Origin: Chloroflexota bacterium
GTDB lineage: Bacteria; Chloroflexota; Anaerolineae; Anaerolineales; Villigracilaceae
Direction: 5' to 3'
Length of the DNA: 60,911 bases
Assembly: GCA_016234555.1 (NCBI GenBank)
Contig: JACRBJ010000067.1
Location: 1-60,911, forward strand
Shown here piece after piece: positions 6,456 through 13,308 of the stretch. The first letter of the stretch is position 1. Every line of letters starts with the position of its first letter. The position numbers were made by a program, and so were the translations under genes. A model generated the notes under the pieces. That model worked only from the letters and a program-made list of their open reading frames with translations. It had not been told where the DNA came from and ran no database searches.

Positions 6456-8535
6456 AGTACTTACTCTAGAAGTCCCCATCTCTGGCATGGACTGCGCCGA
6501 ATGCACCCAGCATGTTCAACATGCGATTGAAAAACTTCCTGGCGTGCAATCTGTCAATGTTTTTCTTGCGACTGAAAAAGCGATTGTAAAGCTCGATTCC
6601 GCCCAGGTGGATATTCCCACGATTCGCACCGCCGTTCAGGGTGCGGGATACGACGTTCCCGAATCAGACGACCCTCAGCCTGATCCCGTTTCGATGGGCA
6701 GTTTCAACCGCCGATTGACGGTTCTGCTGGTCAGCGTTTTCGCCATTATTCTTAGTGTTGTCATCTTTGGCGAAGGATTGGGGTTATTCGATTTCCTGAA
6801 TGATCGTGTTCCCTTCGTACAGGGACTGGTTCTTGTCATTGCAGGAGGCTATCCAATATTCATGAACGTCATCCGCGCCACACTCAGACGACAGGTTATT
6901 TCACATACCTTGATGACTCTGGGAGTCATTGCCGCGCTGGTTGTTGGTCAGTGGGTGACGGCGGCGCTGGTGGTTATATTCATGCGTATCGGCGATTATG
7001 TCGAAAACTTCACCACCGAAAGCGCCCGCCGTGCCGTCAAGGAATTGACCACGCTTGCTCCACAAACTGCCCGCGTTGAGCGTGATGGTGTGGAAGTGGA
7101 AGTCCCCGTCCATGAGATCAAGGTGGGGGAAACCATCATCGTGCGTCCAGGTGAAAAGATTGCGGTAGATGGTGAAGTTGTCAGTGGACAGGCAACCATA
7201 GACCAATCTGCGATCACAGGCGAATCCATGCCTATTGAAGCTGCCAGTGGAACTCATGTATTTGCTGCGACCATTGCCAAACTCGGCAGTCTGCGAATTC
7301 GCGCTGAACGCATCGGCGTGGATACAACCTTCGGGCGCGTGGTCAAAATGGTGGAGGAGGCAGAAGCGCATCGCGCCGATGTTCAGCGGATCGCCGATAA
7401 ATTCAGCGCGTGGTATCTTCCAGTAGTTGCCGTCGTCGCCGCGTTGACGTTTCTGATCAGCCGTAACCCGTTGTCAACTGCGGCAGTCTTACTTGTGGCG
7501 TGTTCATGCTCGTTCGCATTGGCTACACCAGTTGCCATGCTGGCATCCGTGGGCGCAAGCGCCAAACGCGGACTGCTCATCAAGGGTGGTAAATATCTTG
7601 AATTGCTTGCGCGCGCTGATGTTCTACTGGTGGATAAGACTGGCACGTTGACTCTCGGTCAACCGCAGGTGACGGATGTAGTTTCGTTGAATGGGCTTTC
7701 TCGCGTCGAAATTTTGACCCTCGCCGCATCTGCGGAACGCTACTCGGAACATCCACTTGCAGAAGCTGTCCGCTCTCTGGCTCGTGATGAAAATATTTCT
7801 CTCCTCGAACCGCAAGACTTCGAAGCAGTGCCTGGTCTGGGAGTACGAGCCATTATCAATCAACAGCGAATCGTAATAGGCAATCGCCGCATGATCCCTG
7901 CCCTTGGAACATTAGCCATTGCCGCTGACCTTGAGGCACAGGGAAAAACGCTCTTGTTTTTGGAAAGCAACGATCAGTTGATTGGCCTACTTGCCGCCGC
8001 AGACACGTTACGGGCAGAGGTTCCCGCTGCGCTCGAAGCCGTCCGCACTTTGGGCATTCGGCATATTGAATTGCTTACTGGTGATAACGAGAATATCGCT
8101 TCAATGTTGGCGGAAAAACTTGGCGTTTCCTACCACGCCAACCTGCTACCAGAAAACAAGATTAATATAGTGAAGGAATATCAAGTGAAAGGGCATGTAG
8201 TCGTCATGGTCGGCGATGGGGTGAATGACGCGCCCGCGCTTGCTCAGGCAGATGTCGGAATTGCAATGGGCGCGGCTGGAACAGATGTCGCCATCGAAGC
8301 CGCCCACATCGCGCTGATGCGTGAAGATTGGAATTTGATACCAGAGGTATTGCATATCGCTCAACGCACCATGCGGATCGTAAAAATGAATCTGGCATTC
8401 ACTACGTTTTACAACGTCATTGGGTTATCCCTGGCAGCGTTTGGAATCCTGCCGCCAGTCCTTGCAGCCGCAGCGCAGTCATTACCTGATATTGGGATTA
8501 TGGGTAATTCAGCGAGGTTGCTGAAACAAAATTAG
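6448..8535 (+). CDS. P1B-type heavy-metal ATPase with non-standard CSC motif
   Basis: A 695-residue transporter. The N-terminal metal-binding domain has GMDCAEC. The actuator domain shows GQATIDQSAITGESMP, the phosphorylation site is DKTGTLTLG, the P1B-specific HP dipeptide is in SEHPLAEAV, and the hinge is MVGDGVNDAPALA. The membrane metal-binding motif reads ACSCSFALATP where relatives have CPC, SPC, CPH or TPC. The Pro normally invariant in this kink is replaced by Ser. The start is ATG 6448, inside the end of the ArsR gene; a longer upstream frame is the shadow of that gene. Metal specificity is therefore uncertain; ArsR partnership suggests Zn, Cd or Pb export. Confidence 0.85.
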   Translation: MNKVLTLEVPISGMDCAECTQHVQHAIEKLPGVQSVNVFLATEKAIVKLDSAQVDIPTIRTAVQGAGYDVPESDDPQPDPVSMGSFNRRLTVLLVSVFAIILSVVIFGEGLGLFDFLNDRVPFVQGLVLVIAGGYPIFMNVIRATLRRQVISHTLMTLGVIAALVVGQWVTAALVVIFMRIGDYVENFTTESARRAVKELTTLAPQTARVERDGVEVEVPVHEIKVGETIIVRPGEKIAVDGEVVSGQATIDQSAITGESMPIEAASGTHVFAATIAKLGSLRIRAERIGVDTTFGRVVKMVEEAEAHRADVQRIADKFSAWYLPVVAVVAALTFLISRNPLSTAAVLLVACSCSFALATPVAMLASVGASAKRGLLIKGGKYLELLARADVLLVDKTGTLTLGQPQVTDVVSLNGLSRVEILTLAASAERYSEHPLAEAVRSLARDENISLLEPQDFEAVPGLGVRAIINQQRIVIGNRRMIPALGTLAIAADLEAQGKTLLFLESNDQLIGLLAAADTLRAEVPAALEAVRTLGIRHIELLTGDNENIASMLAEKLGVSYHANLLPENKINIVKEYQVKGHVVVMVGDGVNDAPALAQADVGIAMGAAGTDVAIEAAHIALMREDWNLIPEVLHIAQRTMRIVKMNLAFTTFYNVIGLSLAAFGILPPVLAAAAQSLPDIGIMGNSARLLKQN

Positions 8536-8578
8536 ATAACAAACTGCCCTCGAAAAATTTCGAGGGCAGTTTGTTATC
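8535..8578. terminator. Bidirectional intrinsic terminator
   Basis: GATAACAAACTGCCCTCGAAA and its reverse complement form a stem of about 20 bp between the convergent ATPase and FTR1 genes. The repeat includes the last base of the ATPase stop codon and the FTR1 stop codon (8574-8576). Confidence 0.85.
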
Positions 8579-9401
8579 TTGCCGTCACACTCGCTGAGTT
8601 TTGTTTCCTCCTCTGGGTCATCAGTATGACAACCAGAACCGCCAAGTAACTAATGTAAGCGCCGACTTCCGTCAGAGATGGATTGCCGTTGTATCCGACC
8701 AGCGCTTTGAGAAGCAGCCCCATCTCACTCTTATCGCTCAGAATTCCGTTGAAGTCCCAGACATGCTCGATCACCGAAGGGATAACGCCTGCTTCATTAA
8801 ACTCATGAATTCCCAGCCCAACCAGCCCAGCCGCAAAAATAATCAACAGGATATTTGTGGCGCCGAAGAAACCACGAAGGCTGAGTTTCATCGTTGAAGT
8901 AAATAACACCCATCCCAAAATCGTCGCCACCAATAGTCCAAGTAACGCGCCCAATAAGGTTTGCAATGGACTGGATGTCAGTCTTGCAGCTAGTAGGAAT
9001 AGCGCCAGTTCAATGCCCTCACGGAACACTGCCAGGAACGCCAGTGCAAACAATGCCTTTTGACCATTCCCCAATGTTGCCTGATTGGTTTTTTCCTCGA
9101 TTTCGCTCTTGAGGGTACCGCCATGATTCTGCATCCATAGGATCATCCAGGTGAGCACGCCTGCGGCAAGAAGCATGGCGATCCCTTCAAAAATCTCCTC
9201 GCCTTTACCCTCGAATTCCATTCCGAGTAAATTGAGCGCGATCGCAGCGAAGAAGCTCAATAACACCGCCAATCCCACCCCACGCCAGACGACAATATTC
9301 AAGTCAGTGCGCTTTATTTTGAGTAAGACTCCCAATACGATTCCAATAATGAGGGCGGCTTCCAGCCCCTCCCGCAGGGATAAAAGAAAACTTGCAAGCA
9401 T
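8574..9401 (-). CDS. FTR1/EfeU-type iron permease
   Basis: A 275-residue membrane protein with the two REGxE iron-binding motifs of the FTR1 family: LREGLEAALIIGIVLG in helix 1 (residues 8-24) and FREGIELALFL in helix 4 (about 125-136). About seven hydrophobic segments are visible. Family members import high-affinity Fe(III), usually together with a ferroxidase, and a multicopper oxidase is encoded 4 kb upstream. It is the last gene of a six-gene minus-strand operon; the DUF1573-like gene ends 21 bases before it. The RBS is TGGAGG. Confidence 0.9.
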   Translation of the reverse strand: MLASFLLSLREGLEAALIIGIVLGVLLKIKRTDLNIVVWRGVGLAVLLSFFAAIALNLLGMEFEGKGEEIFEGIAMLLAAGVLTWMILWMQNHGGTLKSEIEEKTNQATLGNGQKALFALAFLAVFREGIELALFLLAARLTSSPLQTLLGALLGLLVATILGWVLFTSTMKLSLRGFFGATNILLIIFAAGLVGLGIHEFNEAGVIPSVIEHVWDFNGILSDKSEMGLLLKALVGYNGNPSLTEVGAYISYLAVLVVILMTQRRKQNSASVTAR

Positions 9402-9422
9402 GGTATATAAACCTCCAGTTTT

Positions 9423-9884
9423 TTATGGGATCCAATTTGATAATATATTCACAATCAGATCAGGGTTTGCAGGGTCATTCGTTTTGAGATGAACCCCAAA
9501 GTTATGCGGACCGTCCATGCCCTCGTGCATCATGAAGACACTGGATTCAACGATCGTACTTTCGCCAGGTTTGAGTACCATCGAACCGATGGTTAATTGA
9601 GGAGGTCAGCATCCCTCCAGTACTTCAATGTACGGTTCTTCCTTGAAGCGTAGTGTGCTGTCACCTGTATTGGTCACTTTGATGGCAAAGGTCTTATTGA
9701 CGCCAAATTTCACATCGCCATAATCAATCTTTTGCTGATCCACCGCAATTGAGGGCGTTCCACCACTATCTCCACTTTGATTGGCAAAGAAAAAGGCAGC
9801 GACAATCAGCAGGATTCCGCCAATTGCAATAAATGTCCAAGGGAACCCCTTTCTTTGTTTTTGTTTATTGTGCTTCTTGTTCAT
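9423..9884 (-). CDS. DUF1573-like membrane-anchored protein with in-frame UGA, probable selenoprotein
   Basis: An N-terminal anchor (WTFIAIGGILLIVAAFFFA, residues 15-33) is followed by an Ig-like DUF1573 fold (IDYGDVKFG, FAIKVTNTGDSTLRF). The frame reaches UGA at 9606-9608 after EGC, then continues for 60 more residues beginning PPQLTIGSMVLKPGES, with MMHEGMDGPHNFGVHLKTND, ending at TAA 9423. That continuation is plainly the rest of the same domain; relatives I recall carry EGCCPP, so the UGA replaces the second Cys of a Cys-Cys pair (residue 93 of 153). A hairpin 12 nt after the UGA fits a SECIS element. The start overlaps the upstream stop as ATGA. Role unknown, perhaps thiol/selenol redox or metal binding. 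Confidence 0.8.
9577..9608 (-). promoter_or_regulatory. Sec UGA and candidate bacterial SECIS hairpin (DUF1573-like gene)
   Basis: After the UGA (9608-9606) come 12 nt and then a 6-bp perfect stem ACCAUC/GAUGGU closing the loop GGUUC. The loop begins 18 nt after the UGA and opens with GGU, like the hairpin in the DsrE-like gene (GGUC). Confidence 0.65.
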
Positions 9885-10891
9885 TGATTTACTCCTTGAT
9901 ATTCAAATTGAAATGAGTAGAGAAATGCGACCAAATTCCAGGTTTGTTCATCGGTGAAGATCGTTCCCCACATGGGCATGCCCGTTCCCATACCGCCGCG
10001 CAGAATCTTGCCCTGTAATAATGCGGGACTGGCACCGAGCATCCGTGTTGGGTTTGTGAAATCAACAGGCGCTTGCATCATCATATTGTCTGCCCCCGTC
10101 ATAGTCTGCATTGATGATTCACCCACCGCTTGCAGATCATCGGCAAAGACACCATCGCCCGCACCATTCTCGCCGTGACAAGCCGCGCAGTTTTGGGCGT
10201 AGAGTTGCCCTCCATTTATTAGTGATTCTTTTGTTGTATTCGATTGCCAGATGTAAGCAACTACATCCCATCGTTGTGTTTCAGAAAGTGAAGTGGTACT
10301 CAGTTCATCGAATACTTGATGGGGTGAACGTGTGCGGTAGTAATCGGAGGATAGGTCAATGGATAAATCGGCTACCGACTGCTGTCTACTGATTGATGAC
10401 GGCTGATTGATGGGAACCACAGGCGCGTCGTGCGGAGCGTCAATGTCCAGGTCGAGAGTCACATACAACGGAACAGAAACAGGTTCAGGGCGCTGTCCTG
10501 AGCTTGTCGAAGGGTCCGAAGATGAACCGCTGACTTCAATTATGCCGCGCATCCACCAATGATTGAGTCCACACCAGCGCGTGCAGAAGAACGTGTAAAT
10601 CCCAGGCTTATCAAAGGTCAATGTAAGGTCAGTCACTTTGCCAGGCAGGATGTCCACGTTTTGCATATCCATTTGACCAACTGCGAAACCATGAACGACA
10701 TCATCGGATGTGAATTTCAAATGGAGCGGTTCGCCAGCATTGGCTTTGATGACATCGGGATTCCAGCCGCCATTTTCCGACACTTGGGCATGGATCAGCG
10801 GTGTGCTTGACCAAAAGAAAAGCGGCGCGCCAACGGCAAGAAAAATCCCTGCGATGATTAAGATGCGTGAGATGAGTTCCGAATGTTTCAT
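9881..10891 (-). CDS. CuA-type cupredoxin fused to cytochrome c
   Basis: A 336-residue exported protein: an N-terminal membrane anchor (ISRILIIAGIFLAVGAPLFFW), a cupredoxin domain with DDVVHGF and the CuA-type ligand set CTRWCGLNHWWM (C-x3-C-x3-H-x2-M, about residues 107-118), then a class I cytochrome c domain with NCAACHGENGAGDG and a distal Met region rich in GMGTGMPMWG. The start at 10891 overlaps the stop of the NapH-like gene (ATGA). The linker SGSSSDPSTSSGQRPEPVS comes from an interspersed DNA repeat. It should pass electrons on the outer face of the membrane, but the usual Cu oxidase catalytic subunit is absent here. Confidence 0.85.
   Translation of the reverse strand: MKHSELISRILIIAGIFLAVGAPLFFWSSTPLIHAQVSENGGWNPDVIKANAGEPLHLKFTSDDVVHGFAVGQMDMQNVDILPGKVTDLTLTFDKPGIYTFFCTRWCGLNHWWMRGIIEVSGSSSDPSTSSGQRPEPVSVPLYVTLDLDIDAPHDAPVVPINQPSSISRQQSVADLSIDLSSDYYRTRSPHQVFDELSTTSLSETQRWDVVAYIWQSNTTKESLINGGQLYAQNCAACHGENGAGDGVFADDLQAVGESSMQTMTGADNMMMQAPVDFTNPTRMLGASPALLQGKILRGGMGTGMPMWGTIFTDEQTWNLVAFLYSFQFEYQGVNQ
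10482..10518. repeat. Interspersed repeat inserted in a coding region
   Basis: The segment containing CCTGAGCTTGTCGAAGGG, whose complement reads CCCTTCGACAAGCTCAGG, is a short repeat I recall being spread through many Chloroflexota and other genomes. Here it is in frame within the linker between the CuA-like and cytochrome c domains and encodes DPSTSSGQRPEPV. Confidence 0.55.
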
Positions 10892-12219
10892 AGCAGTAAC
10901 CAGAGCATAACCAGTGTGGTGAGGAAGCAAAATACGATGACAGGAGTTGAGGATGCTTTTATTTCGTTCGCGGCTTTTTGAGCGGTACGCGCAGACCAGA
11001 TCAACCCGCCAACCAGTGATAGTGTTTGCGCGGGCGCGAGGATGAACGAGAGCATAGGCTGCCAGGGAAGGTTGGCTGTCCCGAATAAATTCCAACCCAA
11101 CCCGAGCGGATCGGAGAGAGCTGCGATGATGTAGGATGCATTGGTTAACACGAAAGATAAACTGAATGCCACCCAGAACATCAAGCCGAGAGGAATGAGA
11201 GCGGTTGCAAGAGAAGCAAATCGTTGTTTCAGTGGAAGAGGGCTTTTCGTTTGTAGGATGCCAAGTGTGAAGAGTCCAGGAAGAACAACAAAGATAATCG
11301 CAAGAAAAATGACGACATATATAAACCATGCGTTTGTGCCGACGTTGTAAGCCGCATCTTTGAATGCGCCCCACGGACCAAGCAATACACCTGCATAGAT
11401 CATGGCTGAACCCAGCATAATGAAGGCTTTGAAGGCTTCATCCATTCTTGTGGACGGTTTGGCAAGGTCGGCAAGGAATGGACGCAGGTTAATGGCAATG
11501 TTATCGTGCGGGCAGGTGCGGATACATTCCATGCACAAGCCGCAGTAGGTATTCTTTGTTATTCCGCCTGGGAAGACATCCCACGGACATCCATAACCTG
11601 CTTGTGAACCGTTGTAACATGGCTTGCCATCACAAGTTGCACATACCTGCTTGTCTTTGATCCGCAGTTCAATGGGAGCAGTCTGTGAATACAAACCGAT
11701 AAATCCACCCACTGGACAAAGATAACGACAAAATGCGCGACGCTCGAAGATCGTGCTCAGTCCAATGGCAGCGAAGAGCATGGCGGCAAGGACAATGCCC
11801 GTGATATTTGGCGTCGTGAGCAGGACACTGCTAAAGAGAGCCAAAAGAAGAAATGAAATATTCTGCAACCAGATGTTGCGGAACATCTTTGGCACGTGCA
11901 GGTTGAGCCACTTTGGTCTTTTCTCTGGCGGACTTAGTACTGCGCCACGCTGAAGCCATTCACCTGGAAGCGGGATTGGGCAAACCGCGCACCAGCCGCG
12001 CCCGAAAAATGGAACCGCCACGAGAATCAGAATCGCCCACCAAGCGATCCACACGAAAACAATACTGAAATTGTGACTTCCAACGGGCGTGCCGATCAGC
12101 CCCGCAAGGATGGCGAAGATATATCCAACCAGCATAACGATGAATACTGCCAGCTGAGGATAGCGGCTTTTGAGTGCCTTCTTTATAAAGGGGTTACGGG
12201 TAAGTTCAATACGGTTCAT
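10888..12219 (-). CDS. NosR/NapH-like membrane ferredoxin (4Fe-4S)
   Basis: A 443-residue protein with about nine hydrophobic segments. It contains the membrane CxxxCP-type motifs FGRGWCAVCPIP (about residue 70) and AFCRYLCPVGG, a CATCDGKPC pair, and a ferredoxin cluster site YCGLCMECIRTCPHDNIA (about 210-230). This layout is that of NosR C-terminal/NapH/CcoG-type proteins that carry electrons through the cytoplasmic membrane from quinol to periplasmic acceptors. It is located between two CuA-like cupredoxin genes, which are its likely redox partners or maturation clients. Confidence 0.85.
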   Translation of the reverse strand: MNRIELTRNPFIKKALKSRYPQLAVFIVMLVGYIFAILAGLIGTPVGSHNFSIVFVWIAWWAILILVAVPFFGRGWCAVCPIPLPGEWLQRGAVLSPPEKRPKWLNLHVPKMFRNIWLQNISFLLLALFSSVLLTTPNITGIVLAAMLFAAIGLSTIFERRAFCRYLCPVGGFIGLYSQTAPIELRIKDKQVCATCDGKPCYNGSQAGYGCPWDVFPGGITKNTYCGLCMECIRTCPHDNIAINLRPFLADLAKPSTRMDEAFKAFIMLGSAMIYAGVLLGPWGAFKDAAYNVGTNAWFIYVVIFLAIIFVVLPGLFTLGILQTKSPLPLKQRFASLATALIPLGLMFWVAFSLSFVLTNASYIIAALSDPLGLGWNLFGTANLPWQPMLSFILAPAQTLSLVGGLIWSARTAQKAANEIKASSTPVIVFCFLTTLVMLWLLL

Positions 12220-12223
12220 GTTG

Positions 12224-12700
12224 TTAACTAATAATTCTTTCTTCCCTCGTCCTTTTTTGAGTTATGAAAGTGGAAAGAGGAAAGAAGCCGACTACGACAA
12301 GACTCGCAAGACCAATGGAGCGATACAGCCAGTCATTTGTGCCAACCGTCAACTTGCCGATCATGAACGGGTGCATCGCGCCGCAGGTGAGGTTACAGCG
12401 AAAACGAAAAGAGCCTGGTTTGTCTGCGGTAAACGTGAGGGCTGCGGATTGACCTGGGTCGGCTTCAACAGAAATATCGTACCCATCCACATAGAGTCCG
12501 TGGACAACATCGTTGCTGACCAGATGAATGGTGACGGTGTCGCCTGCGTTGACTTTAAGCTCGGAGGGAGAATAGGCAAATTGTCGCGCATCAACCCGAA
12601 ATATCCGCGCTTGAGACGCAATGGTTTGAACTGGAAGCGGTGCGAACGCCACAACAAGTCCAGCCATTGCAAAGAGGAGAAGAGACCAGCGAGATCGCAT
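12224..12700 (-). CDS. Membrane-anchored CuA-like cupredoxin
   Basis: A 158-residue protein: a signal anchor at residues 5-25 (LLLFAMAGLVVAFAPL), a cupredoxin core (RQFAYSPSELKVNAGDTVTI, SNDVVHGLYVDG) and the CuA-type ligand loop CNLTCGAMHPFM (C-x3-C-x3-H-x2-M), then a C-terminal transmembrane helix. The Glu found between the Cys residues in cytochrome oxidase subunit 2 is Leu here. The start at 12700 is chosen because it begins the signal anchor and lies 5 bases after the preceding stop; in-frame Met codons farther upstream lie inside that gene. It resembles the cupredoxin domain of the gene two places downstream. Confidence 0.8.
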   Translation of the reverse strand: MRSRWSLLLFAMAGLVVAFAPLPVQTIASQARIFRVDARQFAYSPSELKVNAGDTVTIHLVSNDVVHGLYVDGYDISVEADPGQSAALTFTADKPGSFRFRCNLTCGAMHPFMIGKLTVGTNDWLYRSIGLASLVVVGFFPLSTFITQKRTREERIIS

Positions 12701-12704
12701 AAGG

Positions 12705-13151
12705 TTAGGGAATATTGGAAGGTCCGTATTTGGAATAAGTTGCGTCCACATAGGTTCTGGCTTCCTGTGGACTTTTGCCGTCCCGCAACATACGCATGAC
12801 ATCCTGTGTGATGTCTACGCAGATGGAACATCCGAGAGCGTGGTTGTCAAATGTGATCTTTCCGCTGGCGTCCACTTCCGAGACGTAGCAATCGTAATTG
12901 GAGGTGTGTCCAATATCGCCGCATCCGCAATAGCAGGGAATATCCTGCATGATGTCGGGGTTCGCTGTGTTGAATTGATAGGCTTCCTGCACAGCTACGG
13001 GCGCAGACTGGACTTCGGCGGGCATTTGATCGAGCGCCGTCATGACCAGATGGACTTCACTTGATGTTGAAGTGGAGCAGGCGGAAATTGCAGTAGTTAA
13101 TAGAACTGCAATGATAGTGAGGAGTAAAAGTTTACGAGTCTTTGAAAGCAT
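12705..13151 (-). CDS. PCYCGCG-domain lipoprotein
   Basis: A 148-residue lipoprotein (signal peptide with lipobox AISAC) containing the segment DIPCYCGCGDIGHTSNYDCY and a downstream LGCSICVD. This matches the PCYCGCG family of small secreted Cys-rich proteins, whose function is not established to my knowledge; the many Cys and His suggest metal binding, and it opens an operon with copper and iron proteins. First gene of the operon that runs to FTR1. A site resembling the 18-bp regulon palindrome lies at 13231-13248, 80 bp upstream. Confidence 0.85.
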   Translation of the reverse strand: MLSKTRKLLLLTIIAVLLTTAISACSTSTSSEVHLVMTALDQMPAEVQSAPVAVQEAYQFNTANPDIMQDIPCYCGCGDIGHTSNYDCYVSEVDASGKITFDNHALGCSICVDITQDVMRMLRDGKSPQEARTYVDATYSKYGPSNIP

Positions 13152-13182
13152 ATTGGGTCCTCCGTGATCGGATGACCCAATA
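13151..13182 (-). promoter_or_regulatory. 9-bp inverted repeat in the leader of the PCYCGCG operon
   Basis: TATTGGGTC (13151-13159) and GACCCAATA (13174-13182) flank 14 nt directly upstream of the start codon. It could be an operator or an RNA hairpin that includes the RBS (GGAGG in the loop), which would affect translation. Confidence 0.4.
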
Positions 13183-13230
13183 GTAGTCTGACAATTCGAT
13201 TGATTCCAGCGCAGGATGGCGGGGAAATGA

Positions 13231-13248
13231 ATACGCCAAATGGCTTAT
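13231..13248. promoter_or_regulatory. Regulon palindrome site A
   Basis: ATACGCCAAATGGCTTAT matches 13 of 18 positions of the consensus ATAGGCAATATTGCCTAT. It lies 80-97 bp upstream of the PCYCGCG-protein start codon. Confidence 0.5.
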
Positions 13249-13275
13249 GATAAATGTCATGGATGGTGAAAATCA

Positions 13276-13302
13276 ACAGGCTCTGACATCGTCAGAGCCT
13301 GT
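13276..13302 (-). terminator. Terminator of the copA-multicopper oxidase operon
   Basis: ACAGGCTCTGAC and GTCAGAGCCTGT form a 12-bp perfect stem with a 3-nt loop, 7 bases after the oxidase stop. On the minus strand it is followed by TGATTTT. Confidence 0.75.
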
Positions 13303-13308
13303 AACATA

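Noticed and set aside
5372..9608. Global reassignment of UGA to an amino acid
   Set aside because: Many genes here end with UGA at the expected place (for example 9881-9883, 5614-5616, 24539-24541).
8574..13151. Nitrous oxide reductase cluster
   Set aside because: NosR/NapH-like and CuA-like proteins are present, but no nosZ, nosD, nosF or nosY is encoded in the window.
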